Source: Rhizobium acidisoli (GTDB taxonomy: Bacteria > Pseudomonadota > Alphaproteobacteria > Rhizobiales > Rhizobiaceae). Taken from it: DNA of 64,000 bases. The notes under the pieces are model-generated. The model saw only the letters and a list, made by a program, of their open reading frames with translations. It ran no database searches and had not been told where the DNA came from. The translations under genes were made by a program, and so were the position numbers. Below are positions 10,139 through 18,550 of this stretch, piece after piece. Position 1 is the first letter of the stretch. Every line of letters begins with the position of its first letter. The DNA lies in NCBI RefSeq assembly GCF_002531755.2, contig NZ_CP035001.1, positions 1 to 64,000 on the forward strand, given 5' to 3'.

Positions 10139-11253
10139 CAGTTTGCCGCCTCTGCCTGTTCCACCTTGGTGCGCACGCTGGCGCCGTCCTGCAGCAGATG
10201 GGCGCCGAGAGCGACGATCGGCTCGCCTGATTTGACGCTGGAAACCACCGCCACCTCCTCACCCATCTGTTCGATTTTCACCTGCCGGAAGTGCACGGTC
10301 GACGATGCCTGATCGAAGACCCAGACGCCGGTGCGGCTGCCATCGTCCAACACGGCGCCGACCGGCACCGCGGCATGCGATTGGCCGCTGCCGTTGGAGA
10401 TCCTGATCGTCACCGTCGCGCCCAGCGGCGCCGACGCTGCTGCGCCATCCAGAACCCAGCGTGCCTCATAGGTGCGGGTTTGCGGATCGGCAGCGTCGGA
10501 GATCTGGCGAAGCCGCGCCTTGTCCTGCCGGCTTTCGTTTCCATAGATGCTGGCATCGGCTGTCTCGCCGAGTTGCGGCCTGAGGAATTCCGGAAGCCAG
10601 ACCAGCGCTTCACGCGGGCCGGCCTGTGCCAGCCGGACCACGGTTTGCCCCGCGGTCACGACCTGCCCCGGCTCGCCCAGCGTTTCGACGACCGTTCCAT
10701 CGGTATCGGCAACCAGGACGGAATAAGCGGTCTCGTTTTCCGCGACCTTGGCGTCCGCCTCCGCCGCGGCAAGCTGCGCGGTGGCGGTGTCGAGCGCTGC
10801 CTTTGCCTGCTCGTAGCGCTGCGGCGTCGCCGCCAATCCGTTTTTCACCAAGGCGGCGTAGCGTCTCTCGTCTGCCTGCGCCTGGGTCAGCACCGCCTCA
10901 GCCGCAGCGACCGCGTTTCGTTTCGCCGTCAGGGCGAGACTCAGATCGGTCTCGTCGATGCGCATCAGCGGCTGACCGGCCTTGACCTGCACGCCAACGT
11001 CCACGTAGCGCTGCATGATCTTGCCCGGCACACGAAAGCCAAGATTGCTTTGCACCCGTGCGGCAATGGTACCGGTGAAGCTGCGCTCGGCTGTCTCCGG
11101 CTTCTTTGCCTGCACCAGTTTGACGAATGGCGGCGCCATTCGTGGATCGGCTGCTTGCGCGCTTCCTTTCGAGGGCGCCCCGAAAAACACGAATGCCGTG
11201 GCGCCGGCAGCTGCCAGCAGGCCGAACGAGGCGAGGAGGATTTTGCGATTCAT
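10138..11253 (-). CDS. RND efflux periplasmic adaptor (membrane fusion protein, HlyD/AcrA family)
   Basis: A 371-aa adaptor linking the inner-membrane RND pump to an outer-membrane channel. The N-terminal residues 1-35 form an uncleaved anchor or signal (KILLASFGLLAAAGATAFVFF). Next come the lipoyl-type half-motif GFRVPGKIMQRYVDVGVQVKAGQPL, a helical hairpin rich in Ala/Gln (about residues 105-170), the second lipoyl half (DGTVVETLGEPGQVVTAGQTV) and the beta-barrel domain. It is the first gene of the leftward efflux operon and overlaps the pump gene (TGATG). A divergent TetR gene starts 100 bp upstream, across a region containing two operator-like repeats. Confidence 0.9.
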   Translation of the reverse strand: MNRKILLASFGLLAAAGATAFVFFGAPSKGSAQAADPRMAPPFVKLVQAKKPETAERSFTGTIAARVQSNLGFRVPGKIMQRYVDVGVQVKAGQPLMRIDETDLSLALTAKRNAVAAAEAVLTQAQADERRYAALVKNGLAATPQRYEQAKAALDTATAQLAAAEADAKVAENETAYSVLVADTDGTVVETLGEPGQVVTAGQTVVRLAQAGPREALVWLPEFLRPQLGETADASIYGNESRQDKARLRQISDAADPQTRTYEARWVLDGAAASAPLGATVTIRISNGSGQSHAAVPVGAVLDDGSRTGVWVFDQASSTVHFRQVKIEQMGEEVAVVSSVKSGEPIVALGAHLLQDGASVRTKVEQAEAAN

Positions 11254-11289
11254 GTCAGTTAAGCCTTCTTGACCGGCGCATCGATTAAT

Positions 11290-11336
11290 TTAGATTGCGA
11301 TCTAACTCTAATTCTGGTATAGATGTCAAATGAAAT
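11290..11336. promoter_or_regulatory. Operator-like repeats between the efflux operon and the divergent TetR gene
   Basis: TTAGAT-TGCG-ATCTAA (11290-11305) is a 16-bp interrupted palindrome. The segment 11318-11336 matches 16 of 19 bases of the right arm of the 43-bp palindrome at 5412-5454. Both lie in the 100-bp divergent promoter region. The likely ligand is the TetR protein encoded at 11353, or the one at 6367 (inference). Confidence 0.6.
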
Positions 11337-11352
11337 CTAATTGGAGATCGAT

Positions 11353-11940
11353 ATGAGAGTCAGTCGCGCTCAGGCCGAGGCCAATCGTGAAACAGTGATC
11401 GATGTCGCAAGCCGGCTCTTCCGGGAACATGGCTTCGACGGCATCGGACTGAAGGATCTGATGAAAGGGGCCGGCCTCACCCAGGGCGGGTTCTACAAGC
11501 AGTTCGAATCGAAGGATGATCTTGTCGCGCTGGCATCCGGGCGAGCGATGGAAAGCGCAGTGCGCAGATGGTCGAGGGTTGCCGCCGGAAGTCCCGATCC
11601 GCTTGAAGCGGTTGTCGACCTGTATCTTTCGCCCGGGCACCGGGAGGAAAAAGGGGGCGGCTGCCCTTTGGCGGCGCTCGGCTCCGACGCGGCGCGCCTT
11701 AGCGAAGAGGTCCGCGCCCCATTCCAGAACGGCATCGAAGCTCATCTTCAAATTCTCGACGAATTGATCCCCACGTCGGACGGCGCAAAACCCCATGACA
11801 AAGCCATGGTCATCCTGTCGCTGATGGTGGGCGCCGTCACCATCTCGCGCATCTTGACCGATCAACGCATGTCGGAGCGTGTGCTCGAAACCGCGACCGA
11901 TGCCGTCAAGCGCATTGCGGGCGGTGCAGATGAAGAATGA
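11353..11940 (+). CDS. TetR/AcrR family transcriptional regulator, divergent from the efflux operon
   Basis: A 195-aa repressor if started at ATG 11353 (MRVSRAQAEANRETV, the usual N-terminus of this subgroup); an ATG at 11341 would add four residues. The helix-turn-helix occupies about residues 13-58 (VASRLFREHGFDGIGLKDLMKGAGLTQGGFYKQFESK). The C-terminal part carries the GGGCPLAALGSDAAR motif found in a common TetR branch near oxidoreductase and efflux genes. It is divergently transcribed from the membrane-fusion protein gene, the classic arrangement for local repression. An AraC-type gene follows 45 bp downstream. Confidence 0.9.
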   Translation: MRVSRAQAEANRETVIDVASRLFREHGFDGIGLKDLMKGAGLTQGGFYKQFESKDDLVALASGRAMESAVRRWSRVAAGSPDPLEAVVDLYLSPGHREEKGGGCPLAALGSDAARLSEEVRAPFQNGIEAHLQILDELIPTSDGAKPHDKAMVILSLMVGAVTISRILTDQRMSERVLETATDAVKRIAGGADEE

Positions 11941-11985
11941 GATCGCCCTTCTCAAGCCTCCCACCCCGCAAATCCACAGGCCTTC

Positions 11986-12978
11986 ATGATCCCTAACGCC
12001 GCACGCACTCCACGATGGGCCGGAGTCGACTTCGACGGAATGCAGGAGATCTTCCTCGGACCTGCCCACTTCGATGCATCGCCGGATCACAGGCTTGATG
12101 GCTTTCGTTGGTCCGCGGATGCACGGTCTCACGGTGCGGTGACGGTAGCCGATCTCGCCTGCAATGGAGAGTGGAACCTCCGGGCCACCGCAGAGACACC
12201 GGAATGGTTTACCATTCACGTGCCGCGAGAGGGTCTCTCCGGCATGACGCGACGGCAGATCACGACAACAGCGTCGCCCGGCCAGATGCTGCTTGGCCAA
12301 AGCCGCAAGGCGGATCGCTTCCTGGTGCGGGGAGGGCGGCATCGATCGCAGAAGCTCTTTCTGGACTGGGGCCAGATTTGCCAGACGTTCGGGCTGCTGT
12401 TCGAAGCCCCCCTTGTCGGATCGCTCGACCTGTCACCCCTCGTTGAGGGATCAACTCCCTCAGGATATCTCGTCAAGAATCTCGTCGAGACGATAATCTC
12501 CGGCATGCTCGGCGACGGTATCTTGCTTCGTTCGCCGATAGCGATGGTCAACCTCACCCAGGCTCTCGCTGATTTGCTGATCAGACTGGTGCCGCATCGC
12601 TACTCTCAGCGTCTGGAGCAGGCTGCGTTTACACCCGCTCCCCGGCATGTTCGCCGGGCCATCGATTTCATGCACGCAAATATCGCCGAGCCGATCACGA
12701 TCGCGATGATCGCTCAATCCGCCAACGTTTCGGTTCGCTCCTTGGAAACCGGTTTCCGGACTTTCAAAGGCGCGACACCGGGCAGCTACCTGAGAACTCT
12801 AAGGCTACGCGCCGCCAGAAAAGACCTTCTGGATCGGTCGAACCTGCAGAGCATCAGGGATATCTGCCTGAAATGGGGTTTCGTTCACGCCGGCCGCTTT
12901 TCTGCACTGTACGCGTCGGTCTACGGGGAAAGTCCCAGGGAAACCCGCAGGCGGAAAACCTCATCCAAAGCCAGCTGA
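11986..12978 (+). CDS. AraC family transcriptional regulator
   Basis: A 330-aa protein with an N-terminal cupin-like sensing domain (about residues 20-200, of the AraC-binding-like type) and a C-terminal double helix-turn-helix. The first helix region reads IDFMHANIAEPITIAMIAQSANVS, then RSLETGFRTFKGATPGSYLRTLRLRAAR, and the second ICLKWGFVHAGRFSALYASVYGESP. It lies 45 bp after the TetR gene on the same strand, the last gene of the efflux block before a remnant of purU. Its effector and targets are unknown. Confidence 0.88.
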   Translation: MIPNAARTPRWAGVDFDGMQEIFLGPAHFDASPDHRLDGFRWSADARSHGAVTVADLACNGEWNLRATAETPEWFTIHVPREGLSGMTRRQITTTASPGQMLLGQSRKADRFLVRGGRHRSQKLFLDWGQICQTFGLLFEAPLVGSLDLSPLVEGSTPSGYLVKNLVETIISGMLGDGILLRSPIAMVNLTQALADLLIRLVPHRYSQRLEQAAFTPAPRHVRRAIDFMHANIAEPITIAMIAQSANVSVRSLETGFRTFKGATPGSYLRTLRLRAARKDLLDRSNLQSIRDICLKWGFVHAGRFSALYASVYGESPRETRRRKTSSKAS

Positions 12979-13020
12979 CCCGAGTTTCTCCAACTGGCGT
13001 AGAAGTCCAAGAATGCGCGC

Positions 13021-13118
13021 AGCTTCGCGAGCGCGCCACCCCCTACAAGCAGGCCTGCGGCCGCGGCGTCAAGCTGATCGTGGCAACCGCGCATTCGGTC
13101 ACCGCCGATCCCGACGGC
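13021..13118 (+). pseudogene. Decayed purU 3' fragment
   Basis: This non-coding stretch matches purU positions about 4149-4246. Its conceptual translation ATPYKQACGRGVKLIVATAH-SVTADPDG corresponds to the [29 protein letters not shown] segment of PurU at 4162-4250, with indels at the left edge and a break after VTADPDG. It has neither start nor end and lies within the 245-bp gap before dmmD. It shows that a second or ancestral purU end once stood directly upstream of dmmD. Confidence 0.75.
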
Positions 13119-13171
13119 TATAGAAGTTTTGGGGAAATGCATGTCGGACGGGCTTGCCACGGCGCGAAAGA

Positions 13172-13223
13172 TTTATATAGTCAAGAAATAAATATTCCGT
13201 AGAGGAAATAAGAGGGAACGGTA
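13172..13223 (+). promoter_or_regulatory. dmmD leader: AT-rich element shared with tmm, plus RBS
   Basis: ATTTATATAG at 13172-13181, followed directly by TCAAGA, resembles the tmm leader (ATTTATATTG at 17070-17079, then TCAAGA at 17085-17090). A good GAGGGAA Shine-Dalgarno lies 6 bases before the ATG at 13224. The shared element may be a promoter or regulator site of the methylamine regulon (inference). Confidence 0.4.
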
Positions 13224-14357
13224 ATGGCATTATCATGGCGTTTCTCCGTCTTGGCGGATCGGCATCGCGCTCTGGGATCGAAGCTCGAGGACTGGAGCGG
13301 TATGGGTACCGCCTGGACCTACGACAAGGATATGTCGGAAGAACATGTCGCCGTCCGCACCAAGGCCGGCATCATGGATGTTTCAGGCCTGAAGAAGGTC
13401 CATCTGGTCGGCCCACACGCCATCGCCGTGCTCGACGCCATCACCACCCGCGACATGACGAAGATCTATCCCGGCCGCTCGGTCTATGCGACCATGCTCA
13501 ACGAGCGCGGCCATTTCACCGACGATTGCATCGTCTATCGCACCGGCCCGAACGCCTGGATGCTGGTGCACGGCTCCGGCTCCGGCCACGAGGAGGTCGT
13601 CAAGCAGGCGGCAGGGCGAAATTGCGCCGTGCTCTTCGACGACGACCTGCATGACCTGTCGCTGCAGGGTCCCCTGGCGGTCGACTATCTCGCCAAATAC
13701 GTGCCGGGCATCCGCGATCTCAAATATTTCCACCACATGCAGACTACACTGTTCGGCGCGCCTGTGATGATCTCGCGCACCGGCTATACCGGCGAACGCG
13801 GCTACGAGATCTTCGTGCGCGGCCAGGACGCCGTCATGGTCTGGGACCGGATCGTCGAGGAAGGCAAGGAAATGGGCATCATCCCTTGCTGCTTCTCCGT
13901 ACTCGACATGCTGCGCGTCGAAAGCTACCTGCTGTTCTACCCCTACGACAATTCGCAGATGTATCCCTTCGCCGACCAGCCGCCCGGCGACAGTCTTTGG
14001 GAACTCGGTCTCGACTTCACCGTCAGCCCCGGCAAGACCGGCTTCCGCGGCGCGGAGGAACATGCCCGCCTCAAGGGCAAGGAGCGTTTCAAGATCTTCG
14101 GCATGCTGATCGATGCCGACGGACCGGCCGATCTCGGCGACGAGGTCTTTGCCGACGGCAAGAAGGTCGGCGTCATTACCTGCCCGAGCTATTCGGCGCT
14201 GACGAAGAAATCCATGGCGATTGCCCGTCTCGACGTTGACAAGGCGGTGCATGGGACGAAACTCGAAGTCCGCGGCAAGACCGTGAAGGCAAACGCGACC
14301 GCCCACACACTCCCCTTCGACGATCCGGAGAAGAAGAAGAGGACTGCCGTAGGTTAA
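13224..14357 (+). CDS. dmmD: GcvT-family aminomethyltransferase-like protein of the dimethylamine monooxygenase operon
   Basis: A 377-aa member of the folate-binding GcvT/DmdA superfamily. The N-terminal barrel includes TKAGIMDVSGLKKVHLVGPHA and the second half includes MISRTGYTGERGYEIFV, the usual GcvT folate-site segment, followed by a C-terminal barrel (KIFGMLIDADGPADLGDEVF). It heads a tight rightward operon with dmmA (11 bp downstream), dmmB and dmmC, the order reported for dmmDABC in marine methylotrophic Alphaproteobacteria. The likely role is channelling the formaldehyde unit from dimethylamine demethylation to tetrahydrofolate; this is inferred from the family. Strong RBS GAGGGAA before the ATG. 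Confidence 0.85.
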   Translation: MALSWRFSVLADRHRALGSKLEDWSGMGTAWTYDKDMSEEHVAVRTKAGIMDVSGLKKVHLVGPHAIAVLDAITTRDMTKIYPGRSVYATMLNERGHFTDDCIVYRTGPNAWMLVHGSGSGHEEVVKQAAGRNCAVLFDDDLHDLSLQGPLAVDYLAKYVPGIRDLKYFHHMQTTLFGAPVMISRTGYTGERGYEIFVRGQDAVMVWDRIVEEGKEMGIIPCCFSVLDMLRVESYLLFYPYDNSQMYPFADQPPGDSLWELGLDFTVSPGKTGFRGAEEHARLKGKERFKIFGMLIDADGPADLGDEVFADGKKVGVITCPSYSALTKKSMAIARLDVDKAVHGTKLEVRGKTVKANATAHTLPFDDPEKKKRTAVG

Positions 14358-14368
14358 GGAGCACGCCA

Positions 14369-14974
14369 ATGCTCGTTGCAGGCATCAAGAGCCGACCAGT
14401 CTATACGGGCCTGACCATCCAGCCGCATGCCCGGCGGCACATTTTCGCGCTCGAAGGGGAGGGCGCCAAGGCTCTCCTCGACCAGCGGGCAGCACTTAAC
14501 GAAACCGCTCTTTCCCGCAGCGAAATCCTCTATGTCGCCCGCGGCTCGCAAGGCTCCGGCCTGGACGAGGCACTGCGCCACCTCGGCACCGACATGTTCT
14601 TCACCGCTCCGACGATCGCAACGCTGCTCTTCCGGTTGAAGGGATCGCTCGCCACCGCCCATATGGGCACCCGGCTTTATATAGCGGGCACGGAAGGCTT
14701 CATCGGCCAGGCAATGCTGATGGCGCTCGATTACGGCATGGACCACGCCTCCGTCATCACCGAACACCGCGGGTCGCTTGCTAGGCGCGTGCAATGCGTC
14801 CACTGCAAGGGCACGACCGACGACGTCACCGCCAGTCCCTTTACCTGCAGCCATTGCGGATTGACGCTTCTGGTGCGCGATCATTATTCGCGCCGGCTCG
14901 CCGCCTTCCAGGGCGTCAATATCGATGCAGAAGAACCGGGCAGCGCGCCCGACCCCGAGGAGTTGTTTCTTTGA
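14369..14974 (+). CDS. dmmA: Dimethylamine monooxygenase subunit DmmA
   Basis: A 201-aa protein with the layout of DmmA-family subunits: an N-terminal domain without a common cofactor motif, a middle region resembling flavodoxin-reductase-like folds (AHMGTRLYIAGTEGFIGQAM), and a C-terminal zinc-ribbon or rubredoxin-like segment with two Cys-x2-Cys pairs (CVHC about residue 149, CSHC about residue 167), then HYSRRLAAFQG, which is the family hallmark. AAGGAG precedes the ATG. Its stop overlaps the TTG start of dmmB. It works with DmmB and DmmC in NADPH- and O2-dependent demethylation of dimethylamine to methylamine plus formaldehyde. Confidence 0.85.
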   Translation: MLVAGIKSRPVYTGLTIQPHARRHIFALEGEGAKALLDQRAALNETALSRSEILYVARGSQGSGLDEALRHLGTDMFFTAPTIATLLFRLKGSLATAHMGTRLYIAGTEGFIGQAMLMALDYGMDHASVITEHRGSLARRVQCVHCKGTTDDVTASPFTCSHCGLTLLVRDHYSRRLAAFQGVNIDAEEPGSAPDPEELFL

Positions 14975-15936
14975 GCGGCGGCACAGAAATTCCCGTCCGC
15001 GTGGCGCGGATCACCCCGATCGCCGAACGCGTCAAACGTTTCCGCTTCGAGCGCTTCGACGGCAAGCCGATGCCTTATTTTTCCGGCGGCGCGCATATCA
15101 TCGTCTCGATGAACGATGGCGGCCATATGCGCCGCAACGCCTATTCGCTGATGTCGCCGCCGCATGATTGCGCAGCCTATGAGATCAGCGTGCTGCATGT
15201 CGAGGATTCACGCGGCGGCTCCACCTTCATGCATGAGAAGGTGAGCGAAGGCGACGAGTTGAAGGTCAGCTACCCCGTCAACCTCTTCCAGCCGGACTGG
15301 CGCGGGCGCAAGCATCTTCTGATCGCCGGCGGCATCGGCATTACCCCCTTCATCGCGATGATGGAGCAGTTCTCCCGCGAGGGCGCCAATTTCGAGCTGC
15401 ATTATGCGATCCGCACGCGCGACCGCGGCGCCTATTGGCGGGAACTGCTGGAGCGCTACGGTTCCCATCGCATCAAGATCCATTGCGACGCCGAAGGTGC
15501 GGCCATCCCCCTGACGCGCCTGCTCGACAGCCAGCCGCTCGGCACGCATCTTTATGTCTGCGGCCCCACAGGGATGATCGATGGCGTGTTGAAAACCAGC
15601 GTCAACGCCGGATGGCCGGAACAGAACCTGCATTCGGAACGGTTCCTGTCGTCGCTGCCCGGCAAGCCTTTCACGATGGAGCTGATCCGCTCCGGCAAGA
15701 CCGTGAAGGTCGGCCATCACGAAAGCATGCTGGAGGCGATCGAAGCGGCGGGCGTCGACGCACCCTTCCTCTGTCGCGGCGGCGCCTGCGGTCAATGCGA
15801 GACGGGGGTCGTTACCTGCGACGGCAAGCTGCTGCACAATGACGTCTATCTGACGAGCGAAGAAAAGGCATCCGGCCGCAAGGTGATGATCTGTGTTTCC
15901 CGCTTCGAGGGAAACAGGCTGCATCTTGATCTCTAA
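14971..15936 (+). CDS. dmmB: Dimethylamine monooxygenase reductase subunit DmmB (PDR/VanB-type oxidoreductase)
   Basis: A 321-aa iron-sulfur flavoprotein reductase that should feed NAD(P)H electrons to DmmC. Domains in order: FAD/FMN-binding barrel with RRNAYSLMSPP (about residues 50-60), NAD-binding domain with AGGIGITPFIAMM and CGPTGMIDGV, and a C-terminal plant-type 2Fe-2S ferredoxin domain with the CRGGACGQCETG motif and a distal Cys in MICVSRF. The start is probably TTG 14971, overlapping the dmmA stop (TTGA); no better ATG exists at the family's usual N-terminus (GGTEIPVRVARITPIAE). Translational coupling with dmmA is likely. Confidence 0.87.
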   Translation: MSGGTEIPVRVARITPIAERVKRFRFERFDGKPMPYFSGGAHIIVSMNDGGHMRRNAYSLMSPPHDCAAYEISVLHVEDSRGGSTFMHEKVSEGDELKVSYPVNLFQPDWRGRKHLLIAGGIGITPFIAMMEQFSREGANFELHYAIRTRDRGAYWRELLERYGSHRIKIHCDAEGAAIPLTRLLDSQPLGTHLYVCGPTGMIDGVLKTSVNAGWPEQNLHSERFLSSLPGKPFTMELIRSGKTVKVGHHESMLEAIEAAGVDAPFLCRGGACGQCETGVVTCDGKLLHNDVYLTSEEKASGRKVMICVSRFEGNRLHLDL

Positions 15937-15970
15937 CGGCATCGGATCAAGCGGAACAAGGAGACCGAAC

Positions 15971-17011
15971 ATGGCAATCGCCTTCAAGCAGGAAACCTTT
16001 CGGAATGATTTCAGCTACGGCAACAGCCCCGAAAACATCCGGCGCTTCCCCTTTCCCTTCGAGCGCGACGAATACATGTATTCCGTCAACATGGAGCCGC
16101 ATGTGCGCGGCCGGGCGGGCACCGTCTTCGAAAACCTGATCGACGTCGACGAGCATTATGTAGCCGAGATGCACGACCGGGCACTGGTTTTGAAGGAGGA
16201 TCCGCTTCGCTATCAGGCCCTGCCGCACATGATGAGCGCGCAATGGGATACGCTGGAACTGCTGATGGAAGAGCAGGCGGCGGGCAATCCAGACCATTTC
16301 ACGCTGATCCGCAATGGCGACCAGTGGCGCTGGATCAACCGCCCGCTCGGCATCGACGACAGCTTCACCTTCGGCGACGCCTCGACGCTGCCCTATGAGC
16401 CCTTCGAATACATCACCCGCCAAGCCCAGGGCGACTTCTGCATCGTCGACCAGCGCGACGGCAATCTGTGGATGGATGCCGGCATGGTAACGACGCAGGC
16501 CGACTGGTCGCTCGATTTCGATATCGGCATGAATTTCATGGAATGGCATGGGCCGGTGCCGCTCGCCCATCAGATCGGCGTCTTCGACCGGGCGCTGAAA
16601 TTCCTGTTGAACCTGCAGCAAGGCAAGCCGACACGACGCTTCAACTGGACGATGACGATCAATCCGCGCCTCGACACCAGTCCCGAGAATTATCACAAAT
16701 GGGGTCCTGATCGCACCACGGTGACATCGGACAATGTCGGCGAGAAGGTGCATCTGCGCGTCGAATTGCAAAGCCTCTGGCGTCTGCCGCGCTCCAACGC
16801 CATCCTTTTTGTCATCCGCTGCTACCTGATGAACATGGACGAACTCGTCACCGTGCCGAAATGGGCGCGCCGTTTCCCGCGCGTGCTGAGGACGCTGCCG
16901 CCCGAGCTGATCGACTACAAGGGCCTCACCCGTTTCCGCGAGACGACGATCGACTGGCTTTCCAAATATGACGACGGAGCACCGACCAGCCCCGGCATTT
17001 TTCCCGACTGA
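15971..17011 (+). CDS. dmmC: Dimethylamine monooxygenase catalytic subunit DmmC (heme-dependent oxidative N-demethylase family, DUF3445)
   Basis: A 346-aa protein of the DUF3445 family, now described as heme-dependent oxidative N-demethylases. The characteristic features are the early FPFPFERDEYMYSVN segment, a central dioxygenase-like region GDFCIVDQRDGNLWMDAGMV and LDFDIGMNFMEWHGPVP, and the C-terminal LRVELQSLWRLPRSNAILFVIR block. AAGGAG stands 9 bases before the ATG at 15971. It is the last gene of dmmDABC, 91 bp before tmm. The expected reaction is dimethylamine to methylamine plus formaldehyde with O2, receiving electrons from DmmB. Confidence 0.87.
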   Translation: MAIAFKQETFRNDFSYGNSPENIRRFPFPFERDEYMYSVNMEPHVRGRAGTVFENLIDVDEHYVAEMHDRALVLKEDPLRYQALPHMMSAQWDTLELLMEEQAAGNPDHFTLIRNGDQWRWINRPLGIDDSFTFGDASTLPYEPFEYITRQAQGDFCIVDQRDGNLWMDAGMVTTQADWSLDFDIGMNFMEWHGPVPLAHQIGVFDRALKFLLNLQQGKPTRRFNWTMTINPRLDTSPENYHKWGPDRTTVTSDNVGEKVHLRVELQSLWRLPRSNAILFVIRCYLMNMDELVTVPKWARRFPRVLRTLPPELIDYKGLTRFRETTIDWLSKYDDGAPTSPGIFPD

Positions 17012-17069
17012 GGTGCTGCGCATCTTTTAGGCACGCAGGACACCGTAACACTCTGAAAATTCGTCGCAA

Positions 17070-17102
17070 ATTTATATTGCATAATCAAGAGGGGAATGCT
17101 TC
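17070..17102 (+). promoter_or_regulatory. tmm leader with AT-rich element and RBS
   Basis: ATTTATATTG (17070-17079), then TCAAGA (17085-17090) and a GAGGGG Shine-Dalgarno at about 17089-17094 precede the ATG at 17103. The same ATTTATATwG and TCAAGA words lie before dmmD. The 91-bp gap after dmmC could hold an independent promoter (inference). Confidence 0.35.
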
Positions 17103-18440
17103 ATGACAAGAGTAGCCGTCATCGGTGCCGGTCCTTCCGGTCTGGCGCAGCTGCGCGCCTTTCAATCGGCTGCCCAGAAGGGCGCCGAGATCCCGGAGAT
17201 CGTCTGCTTCGAAAAGCAGTCGGACTGGGGCGGGCTCTGGAATTATACCTGGCGCACCGGCCTCGACGAATATGGCGAGCCGGTGCATGGCAGCATGTAT
17301 CGTTACCTCTGGTCGAACGGCCCGAAGGAATGCCTCGAATTCGCCGACTATTCCTTCGAGGAGCATTTCGGCAAGCCGATCGCCTCCTATCCGCCGCGCG
17401 CCGTACTCTGGGATTATATCAAGGGCCGTGTCGAAAAGGCGAATGTCCGCCATTGGGTGCGCTTCAGCACGCCGGTGCGCATGGTCCGCTTCGACGAAGC
17501 GACGAAGAAATTCACGGTGACGGCGCATAACCGCGTCGAGGACCGGATGTATGACGAGGAATTCGACTATGTCGTCGTGGCATCAGGCCACTTCTCGACG
17601 CCGAACGTGCCCTATTTCGAGGGCGTGAAGACCTTCAACGGCCGCGTCCTGCATGCCCACGATTTCCGCGACGCGCTGGAGTTCAAGGGCAAGGATATTC
17701 TGCTCGTCGGCCGCAGCTATTCGGCCGAAGACATCGGCTCGCAATGCTGGAAATACGGCACAAAATCGGTGACGACGAGCTACCGCTCAAAGCCGATGGG
17801 CTTCAAATGGCCGGAGAATTTCGAGGAACGGCCGCTGCTGACCCGGCTCGAAAACCGCACGGCCTATTTCCTCGACGGCTCGAGCAAGGAGGTCGACGCG
17901 CTGATCCTGTGTACGGGCTATCAGCACCATTTCCCCTTCCTGCCCGACGACCTCCGGCTGAAGACCGCCAACCGCCTCTGGGCCGACAGCCTCTACAAGG
18001 GGGTGATCTTCGATAAGAACCCGCAGCTCTTCTATATCGGCATGCAGGATCAGTTCTATACCTTCAACATGTTCGACGTGCAGGCCTGGTGGGCACGCGA
18101 CGTGATGATGGGCCGCATCACCCTGCCGCCGGAAGAGGAGCTGAAGGCCAATTTCGACATGTGGCGGGCCCGCGAGGAGACGCTTGAGGATGCCGAGCAG
18201 ATGATCTGGTATCAGGGCGACTATGTGAAGGAACTGCTCGCCGAGACCGATTATCCCTCCTTCGACATCGAAGGCACAAACCGGACCTTCATGGAGTGGG
18301 AACATCACAAGACGGACAATATCATGGGCTTCCGCGACCACGCCTATCGATCGCTGATGACCGGCAACATGTCGCCGAAGCACCACACGCCCTGGGTCGA
18401 GGCGCTCGACGATTCCAAGGAGGAATATCTGCGCAACTGA
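17103..18440 (+). CDS. tmm: Trimethylamine monooxygenase (flavin-containing monooxygenase)
   Basis: A 445-aa bacterial FMO oxidising trimethylamine to TMAO with NADPH and O2. Visible motifs: FAD Rossmann GxGxxG in VIGAGPSG at residues 7-14; the conserved WSNGPKE segment with Asn72, matching the substrate-site Asn of Tmm/mFMO proteins; the FMO fingerprint FxGxxxHxxxF ([11 protein letters not shown]) from residue 178; the NADPH motif [13 protein letters not shown] from residue 202; and an ATG-like segment [11 protein letters not shown]. The length is typical of Tmm. It follows dmmC in the same orientation, and tdm lies 4.3 kb downstream on the other strand, so product and consumer genes are linked. 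Confidence 0.92.
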   Translation: MTRVAVIGAGPSGLAQLRAFQSAAQKGAEIPEIVCFEKQSDWGGLWNYTWRTGLDEYGEPVHGSMYRYLWSNGPKECLEFADYSFEEHFGKPIASYPPRAVLWDYIKGRVEKANVRHWVRFSTPVRMVRFDEATKKFTVTAHNRVEDRMYDEEFDYVVVASGHFSTPNVPYFEGVKTFNGRVLHAHDFRDALEFKGKDILLVGRSYSAEDIGSQCWKYGTKSVTTSYRSKPMGFKWPENFEERPLLTRLENRTAYFLDGSSKEVDALILCTGYQHHFPFLPDDLRLKTANRLWADSLYKGVIFDKNPQLFYIGMQDQFYTFNMFDVQAWWARDVMMGRITLPPEEELKANFDMWRAREETLEDAEQMIWYQGDYVKELLAETDYPSFDIEGTNRTFMEWEHHKTDNIMGFRDHAYRSLMTGNMSPKHHTPWVEALDDSKEEYLRN

Positions 18441-18550
18441 CCGGACCCGAGTGTTCTGCCGGACGAAGCTGTTCGTACATCTTCGTCCGGCATATTTGAA
18501 ACGACTCGATATAAATCCATCCGCAACTCTTCACCTCGCACGTGGCCTTC

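Noticed and set aside
4449-13020. Efflux block as an integrative mobile element
   Set aside because: No integrase, transposase, tRNA attachment site or terminal direct repeats were found; only the purU remnant suggests an insertion history.
13224-14357. Calling dmmD a glycine-cleavage T protein (gcvT)
   Set aside because: No gcvH or gcvP nearby; it heads the dmmABC operon, so the housekeeping GCS role is unlikely.
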